A program made the translations under genes and the position numbers. This document shows, piece by piece, positions 27,631-37,022 of a stretch of 50,202 nucleotides of DNA; positions within the stretch are counted from its first letter, which is position 1, and each line of letters starts with the position of its first letter. The notes below the pieces were generated by a model, which was not told the origin of the DNA, ran no database searches, and saw only the letters and a program-made list of their open reading frames with translations. The stretch lies in IMG/VR virus record IMGVR_UViG_3300049846_002441, positions 1 through 50,202 of that record. One strand, given 5' to 3'. Source of the stretch: a virus.

Positions 27631-28779
27631 ATGCCGCAGCCGACAGAATACGTACCGGGGTACGATTTTTCCGAGTTTCAGGGGGCAAATCCGACAACGC
27701 CGCTGCCGGGCGACCGGCTGGACACGGAGTTGAACTCGATCGCGACGTCGGTCGGGGAAATTATCACGAATTTGGGCGCAATTCAGCGCGACGACGGTGA
27801 TCTGGGGAACGCGACGGTCGGGTTCGACCAGCTGGACGCGGACGTTCGAGCGCTTTTTGGCCTGCAAGACGGTGTGCCGCGGGGCCCGTGGGTCACCGCG
27901 ACGGCTTACGTGATCGGGGACTTGGTGACGCAAAGCGGCGTTTCGTACGCGTGCGTTGTTGCGCACACGTCGGGGACGTTCGCGACGGATTTGGCGGCGA
28001 ACAAGTGGATGTCGGTGACGCCGGTCTATACCTCGTTCGGCGCGTCGGTTCTTGGCGCGGCGGACGCGTCGGCGGCACAGACGCTACTCGGGATCTCGAC
28101 GTTCATAAAGACGCTGCTCGACGACGCTGATGCGCCCACCGCCCAAACAACGCTCGGAATTTCCACGTTCATCAAGACGCTTTTAGATGACGTGGACGCG
28201 GCTACGGCGAGGACGACTTTGGGCGTGGTTTCGGCGGACTCGCTGAATTCCTTAACGACGGACGGCACGATCGGCGCACATGCCGACTTGATACCGTTCG
28301 TGGACGCATCGGACTCGAACGCTTCGAACAAGGGAACCGTTTCATCGCTCTTTTCGAACGCGATCACGAACAGCACCGACACATCGCCGGCAACGCCCGC
28401 CAATATGGGCGAATACGAGGTGATGACGCGCAAGATTTCCGACGGCTCGTTGCACAAGATGCTGCTTTCGGAGCTCGGCCAGCTGCCGCCCGGCGCGATC
28501 GTTGCGGGATTTGCCACGATCGACTTTGCGTCGGTCGCGGACAACGCCACGTCGGCGGCCTCGACGATCTCGATTTCCGGCCTTGTGGCCGGCGACTTCG
28601 TGTTGGGCCTGTCCGCGAGCGGAAACATCGACACGACGGCCGGGGTGAAATTGATAGGGTCGGTAAGCGGCGCGAACACCGTTTCGGTTTACCTGCACAA
28701 CGATAGCGGTAGTGCGTTTGACGCTAGTTCGCAGACGATTTACGCGGTTTGCCTGAAGAAGTCAGCCGTCGGCCTCTAA
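27631..28779 (+). CDS. Tail fibre / virion attachment protein
   Basis: 382 aa, ATG 27631 after GGGGG. The N-terminus (EYVPGYDFSEFQG, then LPGDRLDTELNSIATSVGEI and IQRDDGDLGNATVGFDQLD) is the virion-anchor region seen in many podovirus tail fibres. Residues about 85-125 (GPWVTATAYVIGDLVTQSGV, YACVVAHTSG) resemble a small CBM5/12-type carbohydrate-binding module. A duplicated unit with GISTFIKTLLDD follows (about 150 and 175), then a beta-rich C-terminal half. It should help bind the host surface. Confidence 0.8.
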   Translation: MPQPTEYVPGYDFSEFQGANPTTPLPGDRLDTELNSIATSVGEIITNLGAIQRDDGDLGNATVGFDQLDADVRALFGLQDGVPRGPWVTATAYVIGDLVTQSGVSYACVVAHTSGTFATDLAANKWMSVTPVYTSFGASVLGAADASAAQTLLGISTFIKTLLDDADAPTAQTTLGISTFIKTLLDDVDAATARTTLGVVSADSLNSLTTDGTIGAHADLIPFVDASDSNASNKGTVSSLFSNAITNSTDTSPATPANMGEYEVMTRKISDGSLHKMLLSELGQLPPGAIVAGFATIDFASVADNATSAASTISISGLVAGDFVLGLSASGNIDTTAGVKLIGSVSGANTVSVYLHNDSGSAFDASSQTIYAVCLKKSAVGL

Positions 28780-30399
28780 ATGGAAACGTCGTTCGACGCA
28801 TTGCTTGGTTTTTCGCACGACGCGTTGAAGGCGGAGGCGCGCGCGGCGGCTGAGCGCGATCTTTGGAAGCTCGAGCGCCAGGCGAAGATTATCCGTGCAC
28901 GGACGGACCAGATCGACTTCGCCGAACTGGTGATGCCGGACAAGCGTTTCCCGGAGAATCCGAACCTGTCGCGCTACTCGGCGAAGCTGCACCATCGCGC
29001 GATCGCCAAAGCGCTCGAGCGCATCGAGCGCCGCGAACTGCAGTTCGTGATTTTGTGCGCGCCGCCGCGGCACGGGAAATCGCAGCTGACGACCGTCAAT
29101 TTGCCAACGCACCTGCTTGGTGTCGATCCGTACGCAAACATCATCGTTGGGTGCTACAACGACATTCTCGCGAAGGGGTTCGGCCGCAAGATCCGGCAAA
29201 TCGTCGAGAGCGAGGTCTATCACGAGATCTTCCCGGACGTGACGCTCGTGAAGGGCGGCAGGGCCGTAGATCACATGGCGACGGCGCAAGACGGGATGAT
29301 CGCCTGCGTTGGCCGTGGCGGCACGACGACCGGGCGCGGCGCGGACTACTTCATTGTGGACGACCCGTTCAAGGATCGGCGAGAGGCGCGCTCGTTGACC
29401 ATGCGCAACGAGGTTTGGGATTGGTATCAAGACGTCGTGTCGACCCGGCTTATGTCCGACACGGGTTGCATCATCCTCATGATGACGCGCTGGCACGAAG
29501 ACGACATCATCGGCCGCCTGACCGACCCGGACAATCCGCACTACAACGAAGAAGAGGCGGCGCGCTGGACGATCATCAACCTGCCGGCGCTCGCGGAGGA
29601 GGACGACCCGCTCGGTCGCGCACCGGGCGAGTCGCTGTGGCCAGAGAGGTTCGGCCGAGCATACCTCGAGTCGTTCCGTCGCAAGAACCCGGTCGGGTTC
29701 GCCGCGCTCTACCAACAGCGGCCGACGCCGGAAGATGGCGAGTACTTCAAGTCGGATATGTTCGTGACCTACGCGAGCCCGAAAGATCTCCCGAAGCGAC
29801 TTCGCATGTTCGCGGCATCAGACCATGCCGTGAAGTCGAAGCAGAAGAACGACAAGACGTGCATCATCATTGCCGGTGTGTGCGAGCGCGGTCTTGTTTG
29901 GATCGTCGATATCATCTGGAAGCGCATTGACACGCTGCGCCAGGTTGACGAGATGATTGCGGCGCAAAGGAAGCACAGGCCCGTTCGGTGGTGGGCGCGG
30001 AAAGATCAGATTACGGGCTCGATCGGTCCGTTCCTCTACCGCGAGATGCGCAAGGAGCGCGTCTTCATTCCGATGCAAGAGTTCCCAGACACTGAAGACA
30101 AGGTGCAAAAGGCGCAGCCGTTCATTGCGCTGATGGCGCAGCGACAGGTTCGTTGGCCGGCGTTTTTGGCGAACTACCAATCGGCGAAGACGGAGTTGCT
30201 GAAGTTCGACAACGGCGCAAACGACGACGTCGTTGATGCGTGCGCGAACCTTGGTAAGGGCCTCGAGCGCGTGATAAAGGCGAGTGCACCGCGTCAGGTT
30301 GAGAAGGAATACCCAACGAACACCTTTGGGTGGATCATCAACGCGGCGCGGCGCGAAGCGAATGACAACCGCAGGATCTCAGTGTTGAGGACAGGATGA
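28780..30399 (+). CDS. terL: Terminase large subunit
   Basis: 539 aa. ATPase part: Walker A CAPPRHGKSQ (93-102), adenine-side GCYNDILAKGFGRK, GRGGTTTGRGADYFIVDDPF with Walker B (191-197) and coupling motif MMTRWHEDD. Nuclease part: ASDHAVKSKQKNDKT (Asp348), VWIVDIIWK (Asp377) and a C-terminal acidic NDDVVDACANLG. It powers DNA packaging and cuts the DNA. The start follows the tail-fibre stop directly and the end overlaps the portal start. Length is normal. Confidence 0.95.
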   Translation: METSFDALLGFSHDALKAEARAAAERDLWKLERQAKIIRARTDQIDFAELVMPDKRFPENPNLSRYSAKLHHRAIAKALERIERRELQFVILCAPPRHGKSQLTTVNLPTHLLGVDPYANIIVGCYNDILAKGFGRKIRQIVESEVYHEIFPDVTLVKGGRAVDHMATAQDGMIACVGRGGTTTGRGADYFIVDDPFKDRREARSLTMRNEVWDWYQDVVSTRLMSDTGCIILMMTRWHEDDIIGRLTDPDNPHYNEEEAARWTIINLPALAEEDDPLGRAPGESLWPERFGRAYLESFRRKNPVGFAALYQQRPTPEDGEYFKSDMFVTYASPKDLPKRLRMFAASDHAVKSKQKNDKTCIIIAGVCERGLVWIVDIIWKRIDTLRQVDEMIAAQRKHRPVRWWARKDQITGSIGPFLYREMRKERVFIPMQEFPDTEDKVQKAQPFIALMAQRQVRWPAFLANYQSAKTELLKFDNGANDDVVDACANLGKGLERVIKASAPRQVEKEYPTNTFGWIINAARREANDNRRISVLRTG

Positions 30400-32468
30400 G
30401 CGACGACTACGATGGTGTAATCCAGGCCGAGGACATCGATCCGGCGGTTCGGAACAAGGTGAAAGATCTGACGTCGGAGGTCAGGTTCTCTCGTGAGAAG
30501 TGGGCTGACGCGTTCAACGGGATGCGCGCCGACTCGAGGTTTCACTACGGTATCCAGTGGGCCGGGCAGCACTCGATCTACAAAGAGACGCGCTACATCG
30601 CGAATCTGACGCAACAGAACGTGCGCAAGAAAGTCGATGCGCTTTATCCGAAAGACCCGACGTTCACGGCCGGGCGCCGCCAGAAGATGGACTTTCTGAT
30701 TTGGGACGAGGACATCGCGACGCTCCAGCAGGTCCAACAGCGCATCGCAACGGGCTTGGTCACGCCTGAAGATATGCAGTTGGTAATGGACGTTCAACAG
30801 GGGCTGCAGAAGCGCAAACTACTCGATCGTGTCGGCCGCACGATGGAACTCGGCTTCGACCACTTCATCTCTGAGCAAACCCCCTCATTCAAGGTGCAGA
30901 TGAAGCGCTTGGCGCGCCGAGCGGTGGTGTGCGGGGTGAGCTATCTGAAGCTCGGGTTCCAGCGCGTGGATCCGACGGCGGAGATCAGAGAGTCACGCAT
31001 CGCGGATGCGCGGGAGCAAATCGCGAGACTCGAGCGCCTGCTCAAAGAGCAATCGCTGCCAGACGCAAACCCTGAGCGCGCCGAGCTTGCTGAAATGCGC
31101 GCCATGCTCAAGGAGTTGATGGCGAAGCAGCCCGTAATGCGTGAAGGTCCGGTGTTCGATTTCCCGCAGTCCTGGAACATCATCCCGGACGCCGAGACGG
31201 TTTCGATCAACGGGTGGCTTGGAACCAGGTTCGTCGCCGAGCAGTTCATGTGGCGCAAGTCGCGCGTGAAGGAAAAGTTCAAGGTCAACGTCGGCTGCAA
31301 TTACAAGGCCTACGTCAGCGGCGACATGGGCCTGCAGGAAGATCAGAGGTTTTGGGAGTTCCAGAAGCTGAACGGCGCGACCGGGAAGGAAGATCCGCTC
31401 GTGTGCTGGTGGTACGTATACGACAAGCGGAGCGGGCTCGTTTACACGATCGCGGACGGCTACGAAGGATACCTCGCGGAGCCGCGGGCGCCAGACGTCA
31501 GCACGGAACAGTTTTTCCCGTACTACGCCCTCATGACGAATGACGTCGAGGCGGACGGTCACATATTCCCGCCGTCGGACGTGCGCATGTTTCGCTCGAT
31601 GCAGGAAGAGTACAATCGCAAGCGGGAGGCGGTTCGTCAGCATCGCATCGCGAACCGGCCGCTCTATGTGATGGCCGGCGAGCTCGTCGACAAGGACGAT
31701 GCGGCGAACCTTGCGACGGACTACCCAGACCACTCGATCTTGAAAATGGCATCTCTGAAGGAGGGCATGAAGGCGAGCGACCTGTTGCAGGCCATCCAGA
31801 AGGCACCTGTCGATCCGACGCTCTACGAAACGGAGACGGATTTTTCGGACATGCAGCGCACGTCCGGTCTGCCCTCGCCGGTGATCGGAGACTTGTCCGG
31901 CGCTACGGCCACGGAGAACTCGATCGCGGACACCGCGCGCGCGGGCTCAGCTGAGTCGAATGTCGATGATCTCGACAACGTCCTCAACGCGGTGGCCCGC
32001 GACACTGGAATTTTGATGCTGCGGGAAATGTCCTTCGAAACGATGAAAGAAATCTGCGGTCCGGGTGCGATTTGGCCGGAACTGACCGGCGCCGACGTGG
32101 CGCGCGAGCTATTCCTCAAGGTCGAGGGCTCGGGTAGCGGCCGCGCGCACGCGGCGCGCCAGGCGGCCGCAGTCGAGCGCGTCGGCCCGCTTTTGATGCA
32201 AATCCCGGGGATTAAGCCGGAATTCCTTGGTCGCAGGGTTCTGAGAGCGGTCGACCCAGACATGGACCTGACGGACGCGTTCGACATGACATTGCCGTCG
32301 ATCACGGCAATGAACGCGATCGCCGGGAAGCCCGGAACGCAGCCGGGTTCGGGTGAAAACGACCCCGGCGCGCAGGGTGACGAGGGCGGAGACAACCGCC
32401 CGGCGCCGGAGGGGATGGCACCGGGCGGGCAGCCGGCGTTCCCGGCGCCGACAATGGCGCCGACTTAA
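30396..32468 (+). CDS. Portal protein
   Basis: 690 aa. ATG 30396 overlaps the TerL stop. Position, length and the portal-like opening (VRFSREKWADAFNGMRADSR, then YKETRYIANLTQQNVRKKVD) support a podovirus-type portal. A long coiled-coil-like stretch (ADAREQIARLERLLKEQ ... AMLKELMAKQ) falls at about 205-250, and a Pro/Gly-rich tail follows residue 650. It forms the dodecameric DNA channel at the capsid vertex. Confidence 0.88.
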   Translation: MSDDYDGVIQAEDIDPAVRNKVKDLTSEVRFSREKWADAFNGMRADSRFHYGIQWAGQHSIYKETRYIANLTQQNVRKKVDALYPKDPTFTAGRRQKMDFLIWDEDIATLQQVQQRIATGLVTPEDMQLVMDVQQGLQKRKLLDRVGRTMELGFDHFISEQTPSFKVQMKRLARRAVVCGVSYLKLGFQRVDPTAEIRESRIADAREQIARLERLLKEQSLPDANPERAELAEMRAMLKELMAKQPVMREGPVFDFPQSWNIIPDAETVSINGWLGTRFVAEQFMWRKSRVKEKFKVNVGCNYKAYVSGDMGLQEDQRFWEFQKLNGATGKEDPLVCWWYVYDKRSGLVYTIADGYEGYLAEPRAPDVSTEQFFPYYALMTNDVEADGHIFPPSDVRMFRSMQEEYNRKREAVRQHRIANRPLYVMAGELVDKDDAANLATDYPDHSILKMASLKEGMKASDLLQAIQKAPVDPTLYETETDFSDMQRTSGLPSPVIGDLSGATATENSIADTARAGSAESNVDDLDNVLNAVARDTGILMLREMSFETMKEICGPGAIWPELTGADVARELFLKVEGSGSGRAHAARQAAAVERVGPLLMQIPGIKPEFLGRRVLRAVDPDMDLTDAFDMTLPSITAMNAIAGKPGTQPGSGENDPGAQGDEGGDNRPAPEGMAPGGQPAFPAPTMAPT

Positions 32469-32562
32469 TTGGGGGTGATTTCCCCAATTCACCAAAACGG
32501 CGACTCTCAAAGACGTAAATGGTGGCGCAACTCCACCATTTTCTTTTGGGGGTGAATTGGTC
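32467..32562 (+). promoter_or_regulatory. Attenuator-like set of competing hairpins
   Basis: Hairpin A: AATTGGGG/CCCCAATT (32467-32489). Terminator B: AAATGGTGG/CCACCATTT with TTTTCTTTT (32517-32547). The right arm of A (CCAATTCACCAAAA) can instead pair with TTTTGGGGGTGAATTGG at 32544-32560, which would consume the T tract of B. The layout suggests a switchable leader before the scaffold and capsid genes. Confidence 0.5.
32517..32547 (+). terminator. Rho-independent terminator between portal and scaffold
   Basis: Perfect 9-bp stem with a 7-nt loop and TTTTCTTTT tail. It should separate head-assembly expression levels. A TTGACA hexamer lies 30 bp downstream (32577). Confidence 0.8.
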
Positions 32563-32634
32563 CGCACCACCAATGTTTGACAAAAACGCGCCAGCGGTGG
32601 TAGGTGTGCGCTGGACGAACACAAAGGGTTGACC

Positions 32635-33729
32635 TTGAACGTCCAAACTGGTGCTGAAAATGTGGAGTCGCACCCCACAAATGACCCGCCGGCGGTCGAA
32701 ACCGCCACGCCTGAGACGAAAACAGCGGACCCGTCCCCCGCCCCCGTCGGTGACAAACCCGATGCGAAAACCGAGCCTAAGGCCGATGAGACGATCGCCG
32801 ACGTAACGCGAAACGTTCTCGACGAAAGCCGGAAAAGGCTCGCGAAGGCTGATCCCGCGTCAACGCCAGACGCAAAAGCGAAGACGGAAAAACCCGCCGA
32901 AGGCGATGCGAAGGCCGAGCCGGCCAAAGCGGAGTCCAAGGCTGAGCCTGAACCGCCGTTTCATAAACATCCGCGTTGGATCGATCTGAACGGCAAGTAC
33001 AAGACTGCGAAAGAGCAAGTCAGCACTCTCGAAACTCAGCTAGGTGAGCTCAAACCGCTCGCCGAAATGGGGAAGTCGGTGCAGGACTTCATGGCCGAGA
33101 ACCACCTCTCTGCGGAGGAGTTCAAATACGGCCAGGGTATCATGGCGCTGATGAAGCACGCGCCGGATAAGGCTCTCGAAGCGCTCGAAGACTTGCGCGA
33201 ACAGTTGATGGTCCACCTCGGCAAGGCCCTACCGGCTGATCTGCAAGAGCGGGTCGATGCCGGCGAAATCAGCGAAGCTGCAGCGAAGGAGTTGCTGGCG
33301 GCCAAGCGGACGGGGGAATCGGCACAGGCGAAAGCGGAAAGGTTGGAGGCTGACTCGAGGAAGGGTCAGCAAGAGCAGGAAACCAAGGCTGTGAAGACCG
33401 CCACCGACGAGTGGTGGGCGGCGCTCAAGGCGAGGGATCCTGATCTAGGGAAGATCGATACAATGGTCGTCGATAGGCTGACATCACTGGTGGCGCAGCA
33501 CAGAGCGACGGTCAAGACGCCGATCACCCCGAAGATTGCAGTTGAGATGTGCCAGAAGGCGTATGACGACGTGAAGGCAAAACTCAAAGCGATCGCTCCA
33601 CCTAAGCTGCCGGTTACCCCACTTCGTTCCGAGGCATCAAAACACGGTCCGGCTCAGGCAAGCGTGGCGCCCAAGTCCATGCTGGACGTGACGAAAGCCG
33701 TTCTCTCAAAGACACGAGGCGGAGCGTGA
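32635..33729 (+). CDS. Scaffolding protein
   Basis: 364 aa from TTG 32635 (AAGGG 6 bp upstream; TTG 32629 is an alternative). Residues about 1-110 are Ala/Pro/Lys/Glu-rich and disordered (KAEPAKAESKAEPEPPFHKH). The remainder is helical with coiled coils (TAKEQVSTLETQLGELKPLA, then KAERLEADSRKGQQEQE). The basic C-terminal end fits the capsid-binding tail of scaffolds. Its place directly before the major capsid gene is the strongest argument. Confidence 0.8.
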   Translation: MNVQTGAENVESHPTNDPPAVETATPETKTADPSPAPVGDKPDAKTEPKADETIADVTRNVLDESRKRLAKADPASTPDAKAKTEKPAEGDAKAEPAKAESKAEPEPPFHKHPRWIDLNGKYKTAKEQVSTLETQLGELKPLAEMGKSVQDFMAENHLSAEEFKYGQGIMALMKHAPDKALEALEDLREQLMVHLGKALPADLQERVDAGEISEAAAKELLAAKRTGESAQAKAERLEADSRKGQQEQETKAVKTATDEWWAALKARDPDLGKIDTMVVDRLTSLVAQHRATVKTPITPKIAVEMCQKAYDDVKAKLKAIAPPKLPVTPLRSEASKHGPAQASVAPKSMLDVTKAVLSKTRGGA

Positions 33730-33753
33730 CGTCCCTGACATAGGGGACTACAC

Positions 33754-34815
33754 ATGGATATCCAACTGTCCGCAGACGAATTTGCCTCGTTGGCGAACGC
33801 GTCACTCGACCACTACATCCGCGGAAAGCCGACCGCGCAGTCGCTTCAGGAGAAGCCGACGCTCGCCAAGTTCCGGGAAAGGCAGAAAGAGTTTCCCGGC
33901 GGTAAGCAGCTGATCCGCGGCAACGTGAAGGGCGACTACACGACGACGTTTCAGGGCTACTCCTACGACGACGCCGTCTCGTACAACAACCCTGCCAACA
34001 TCAAGCAGTTCAGCTACGAGTGGTTCGAACTGCACGGCGGCATCGGGATCACGCACACCGAGTTGAAGCAGCAGGGCATCAACGTTGTCGACTCGCTCGC
34101 GGGAGAGAACATCCGGCAACTTTCGGAAGACGACCACCTCGTCATCTCTAGGCTGTTCGAAGACAAGCTGGACGATATGGACGAAGGCCTCGAGCGTTCG
34201 TTCCAGTCGATCCTCTGGGGTGACGGAACGCAGTCGTCCAAGGTGTTCCCCGGCATCACCGCGCTCATTCGCAATACACCAACGTCCGGTGTGATTGGCG
34301 GCATCGACTCGGGAGCGAATACTTGGTGGCGCAACCTTGCGCGCACTGGCGCGAGCAAGATCACTCCGTCGACCACGGCCTCGACGCTGACGAAGACGCT
34401 GCGCTCCGACCGGCGCCAGTTGCTTCGTTACGGCGGCCGGCCCGATCACGTTGCTTGCGGCTCAGGCTTCATCGAAGCGCTCGAGGCGGAAGTTCACGCG
34501 AAGGGTTTCTACACGCAGACCGGCTTTGCGAAGGAGGAGATCGACGTCGGCATCGGCAAGATCTCGATCCGCGGCATTGGCACGTTCGAGTACGAGCCGT
34601 ATCTTGACGAGCTCGGGCTCAACTACTTCGCGTACGCGTTCGATATGCGCCACATCATGCTCATGCCGATGCGCGGCGAGAACATGAAGAAGCACGCGCC
34701 GGCTCGCCCGGAAAACCGCTACGTGCTCTATCGCGCGGTGACGTGGACAGGCGCTCTCATCGCCAAGAAGATGAATGGCAACGCCGTCTGGGAGATCAAC
34801 TCGACCTACAGCTAA
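33754..34815 (+). CDS. Major capsid protein
   Basis: 353 aa, ATG 33754 after AGGGGAC. HK97-type by position, length and character: ASLDHYIRGKPTAQSLQEKP, GYSYDDAVSYNNPANIKQFS and EWFELHGGIGITHTELKQQG form the E-loop/P-domain region; the GDGTQSSKVFPGITALI segment and C-terminal MRHIMLMPMRGENMKKH fit the A-domain and end. No protease gene or cleavable N-arm is obvious. It follows the scaffold by 24 bp. Confidence 0.85.
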   Translation: MDIQLSADEFASLANASLDHYIRGKPTAQSLQEKPTLAKFRERQKEFPGGKQLIRGNVKGDYTTTFQGYSYDDAVSYNNPANIKQFSYEWFELHGGIGITHTELKQQGINVVDSLAGENIRQLSEDDHLVISRLFEDKLDDMDEGLERSFQSILWGDGTQSSKVFPGITALIRNTPTSGVIGGIDSGANTWWRNLARTGASKITPSTTASTLTKTLRSDRRQLLRYGGRPDHVACGSGFIEALEAEVHAKGFYTQTGFAKEEIDVGIGKISIRGIGTFEYEPYLDELGLNYFAYAFDMRHIMLMPMRGENMKKHAPARPENRYVLYRAVTWTGALIAKKMNGNAVWEINSTYS

Positions 34816-34825
34816 CGGAGTGCCC

Positions 34826-34850
34826 GTGGTGTCGCCAAACGTGACGCCAC
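34826..34850 (+). terminator. Stem-loop after the major capsid gene
   Basis: GTGGTGTC pairs with GACGCCAC (one G-T pair) across a 9-nt loop. There is no T tract; it may stabilise the capsid mRNA end or terminate partially. Confidence 0.35.
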
Positions 34851-34886
34851 GTTCGCCTTCCCATCACTTTTCGAAAGGTTCACATC

Positions 34887-35768
34887 ATGTCTCGTAAACT
34901 GGTTACGGTGGTGCTCGGCTCGGCAGTTGCGACGTCCGGCACCTTCACGGTCAGCTACCCCACGGGGACAACGGCTGGCAACTTCAAGAACGGCAAGCGC
35001 CATCGCATGAACGCGATGGGTGTGTCGATGGAAGCGCCGAAGGACTTCACGATCTCGTTCGGCGCGACGACGGCGACCATCACGTATCTGCGGGCGACCA
35101 CGATCCCGGCGGGAGCGACGGTCTACGTTGAGCTCGATATGCTCGGCGAGTCCTTCCCGGCGGCTCACGATGGCAACGGTGCGGCGCTGCGCAACACGCA
35201 ATGCGAAGTGTCGTGCGTCGACCTGGGTTCGCCGGTGGTTGCTGCGGCTGCCTACTTCCGCGCGGCGGCGGCGATCGGCGCCGGCGGTGCGCTGGCGCTG
35301 TTGCAGACCACCCTCGATGTTCCGCGCAACCTGACGTTCACCTCGTCGGGCAACGATACGGGCATCACGTTCACCGCGACGGGCAAGGACGAGTACGGGA
35401 ACACCTTGATCGAGACGGTGACCGGCGCCAACGCGGCGGCGGCGGCCGGCAAGAAGGCATTCAAGTCGGTGACGACCATCACCGCCTCGGGCGCATCGGC
35501 TGGCACCGTGTCTGTCGGCTTCGGCAACGTCCTCGGCCTCCCGATTTTCCTCAGAAACTCGACGTATATCGTGCGGGAAATCGAGAACAATGCGGTGGCG
35601 ACGTCGGGCACCGTGGTTGCCGGCGACACGGCGACCGCAACGGCCACGACCGGCGATGTCCGCGGGACTTACGCTCCCAACGGCGCACCGGACGGCACGA
35701 AGGCGCTTCAGTTGCTGGTGATTTGCCCGGATCCGGGCTATAGAGGGGCACCGCAGTACGCCGGATAG
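34887..35768 (+). CDS. Capsid decoration-type protein, 293 aa
   Basis: ATG 34887 after GAAAGG. Beta-rich, Ala/Thr/Gly-rich protein (ATSGTFTVSYPTGTTAGNFK, ATITYLRATTIPAGATVYVE, then NVLGLPIFLRNSTYIVREIE). Position immediately after the capsid gene and composition fit a capsid surface or cement protein. No named family recognised. Confidence 0.65.
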   Translation: MSRKLVTVVLGSAVATSGTFTVSYPTGTTAGNFKNGKRHRMNAMGVSMEAPKDFTISFGATTATITYLRATTIPAGATVYVELDMLGESFPAAHDGNGAALRNTQCEVSCVDLGSPVVAAAAYFRAAAAIGAGGALALLQTTLDVPRNLTFTSSGNDTGITFTATGKDEYGNTLIETVTGANAAAAAGKKAFKSVTTITASGASAGTVSVGFGNVLGLPIFLRNSTYIVREIENNAVATSGTVVAGDTATATATTGDVRGTYAPNGAPDGTKALQLLVICPDPGYRGAPQYAG

Positions 35769-35799
35769 TCGGCGGCTGACCCTTCCGAAGGAGTCCCAC

Positions 35800-36270
35800 G
35801 TGAAACTGTACTCGTGTCATTTGAAGCACAAGGGGGGCACGACGATGGTCCTGCCCCTCGATCGCGTTACGGCAGCGGAGATCGTCATCCTGCGGCAAGT
35901 CCACGGAAACGACGCCGTCATCCGGATCAAGCACATCGGCGAGCGCAATGTGCAAGACGCGGTTGAGTTTGCCAGGCTGGCGAAGAAGTTTGAGGGCCAC
36001 AAGGTCGAGGGCGGCGGCAACATCGTTGCGATGGCATTCCCGGGCGCAGCACCAATCCTCCCGCAAGAAGTTCCGCCAATTCCTCGCTCGGCGGAACAGC
36101 GGGCCGTTGAAGACGTCAAGCCGATGACCAAAGCTCAGATTGAGGCCGGCGACGAGCTTTTGTCCGAGCCTGTCGCGCTCGACTCGGGCGAAGACGATGA
36201 CTCCCCGTTGGAATTCGAAAGCGACCCGCCGGAGAGTGACGACGTGCTGCTCGAAGAAAAAGCGGCTTGA
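35800..36270 (+). CDS. Hypothetical virion-region protein, 156 aa
   Basis: GTG 35800 after GAAGGAG. The first 85 residues form a compact domain (LPLDRVTAAEIVILRQVHGN, DAVIRIKHIGERNVQDAVEF); the rest is Pro-rich and then highly acidic (LDSGEDDDSPLEFESDPPES). Similar proteins occur between decoration and connector genes in podoviruses. Function is unknown. Confidence 0.68.
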   Translation: MKLYSCHLKHKGGTTMVLPLDRVTAAEIVILRQVHGNDAVIRIKHIGERNVQDAVEFARLAKKFEGHKVEGGGNIVAMAFPGAAPILPQEVPPIPRSAEQRAVEDVKPMTKAQIEAGDELLSEPVALDSGEDDDSPLEFESDPPESDDVLLEEKAA

Positions 36271-36287
36271 TTTAAGCGGAGGTGCAC

Positions 36288-37010
36288 ATGGCCGGGGATG
36301 GAATGACGCTGGATGAAATCCACGGCCTTGTGCGCTCTCACGCTAAAATGTCCCAATCCGCCGGTCTGAACGTCCAGACCAGGCAGGCGATCACGGACGA
36401 GATCAACTCGACCCAGAAGGCTCTCTACAGCGCCCACGATTGGGACATGCTGTGGACGGAACACCCGAAGGCGCTCCAGGCCGGGCTGCGTTTCTACGAC
36501 TACCCGACAACGTTGCGATGGGATCAGATTCGCGAGGCGTCGGTACTGTGGGCGGCGAGCTCGAATTTGCCGCTTGCGTACGGCATCGGCATCAACGAGT
36601 ACAACGCGATCGACTCGCGCATCGATGTCCGGCAAGATCCGGCGCAGCGGTGGATGCACAGGGCCCACGAAAGCGGCGCGCCGCAGTTCGAGGTTTGGCC
36701 GATACCAGCTTCGAACGATCAAGTTCTAACCTTCACCGGGATGCAGAAGTGCACGCGGCTCGTGTCCGCCACGGATCGTTCCGTGCTCGACGGCGACATG
36801 CTCGCGATGTATGTGGCGGCTGCGAGGCTTGGTGGCGCCGCAAGCGCGAGCGGTCGGTCAAAGCTCGCGGAGGCTCAGGCCCTTTTGAAATCGCTACTCC
36901 GCACAAAGACGAAATCGACCGGCGGATTCGTCGGCAAGCTGGGCGGTGGCCCGCACAGAGAGATGCCGGGCGAGAGAGATGTGCGGATATTGGTCGCGCG
37001 CTCGCCCTAA
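36288..37010 (+). CDS. Head-tail adaptor / tail tubular protein A-like
   Basis: 240 aa, ATG 36288 after GCGGAGG. The opening TLDEIHGLVRSHAKMSQSAG with QAITDEINSTQKALYSAHDW and the aromatic DMLWTEHPKALQAGLRFYDY match the adaptor proteins of the T7 gp11 type that attach below the portal. The final HREMPGERDVRILVAR also fits. It is followed after 12 bp by the nozzle-type protein, the same order as in T7-like phages. Confidence 0.75.
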   Translation: MAGDGMTLDEIHGLVRSHAKMSQSAGLNVQTRQAITDEINSTQKALYSAHDWDMLWTEHPKALQAGLRFYDYPTTLRWDQIREASVLWAASSNLPLAYGIGINEYNAIDSRIDVRQDPAQRWMHRAHESGAPQFEVWPIPASNDQVLTFTGMQKCTRLVSATDRSVLDGDMLAMYVAAARLGGAASASGRSKLAEAQALLKSLLRTKTKSTGGFVGKLGGGPHREMPGERDVRILVARSP

Positions 37011-37022
37011 AGAGAGGGTGAG

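Noticed and set aside
26564-27697. 377-codon leftward open frame
   Set aside because: Created by the extreme G skew of this region, which removes stop codons from the opposite strand. The rightward genes have ribosome sites and stop/start overlaps.
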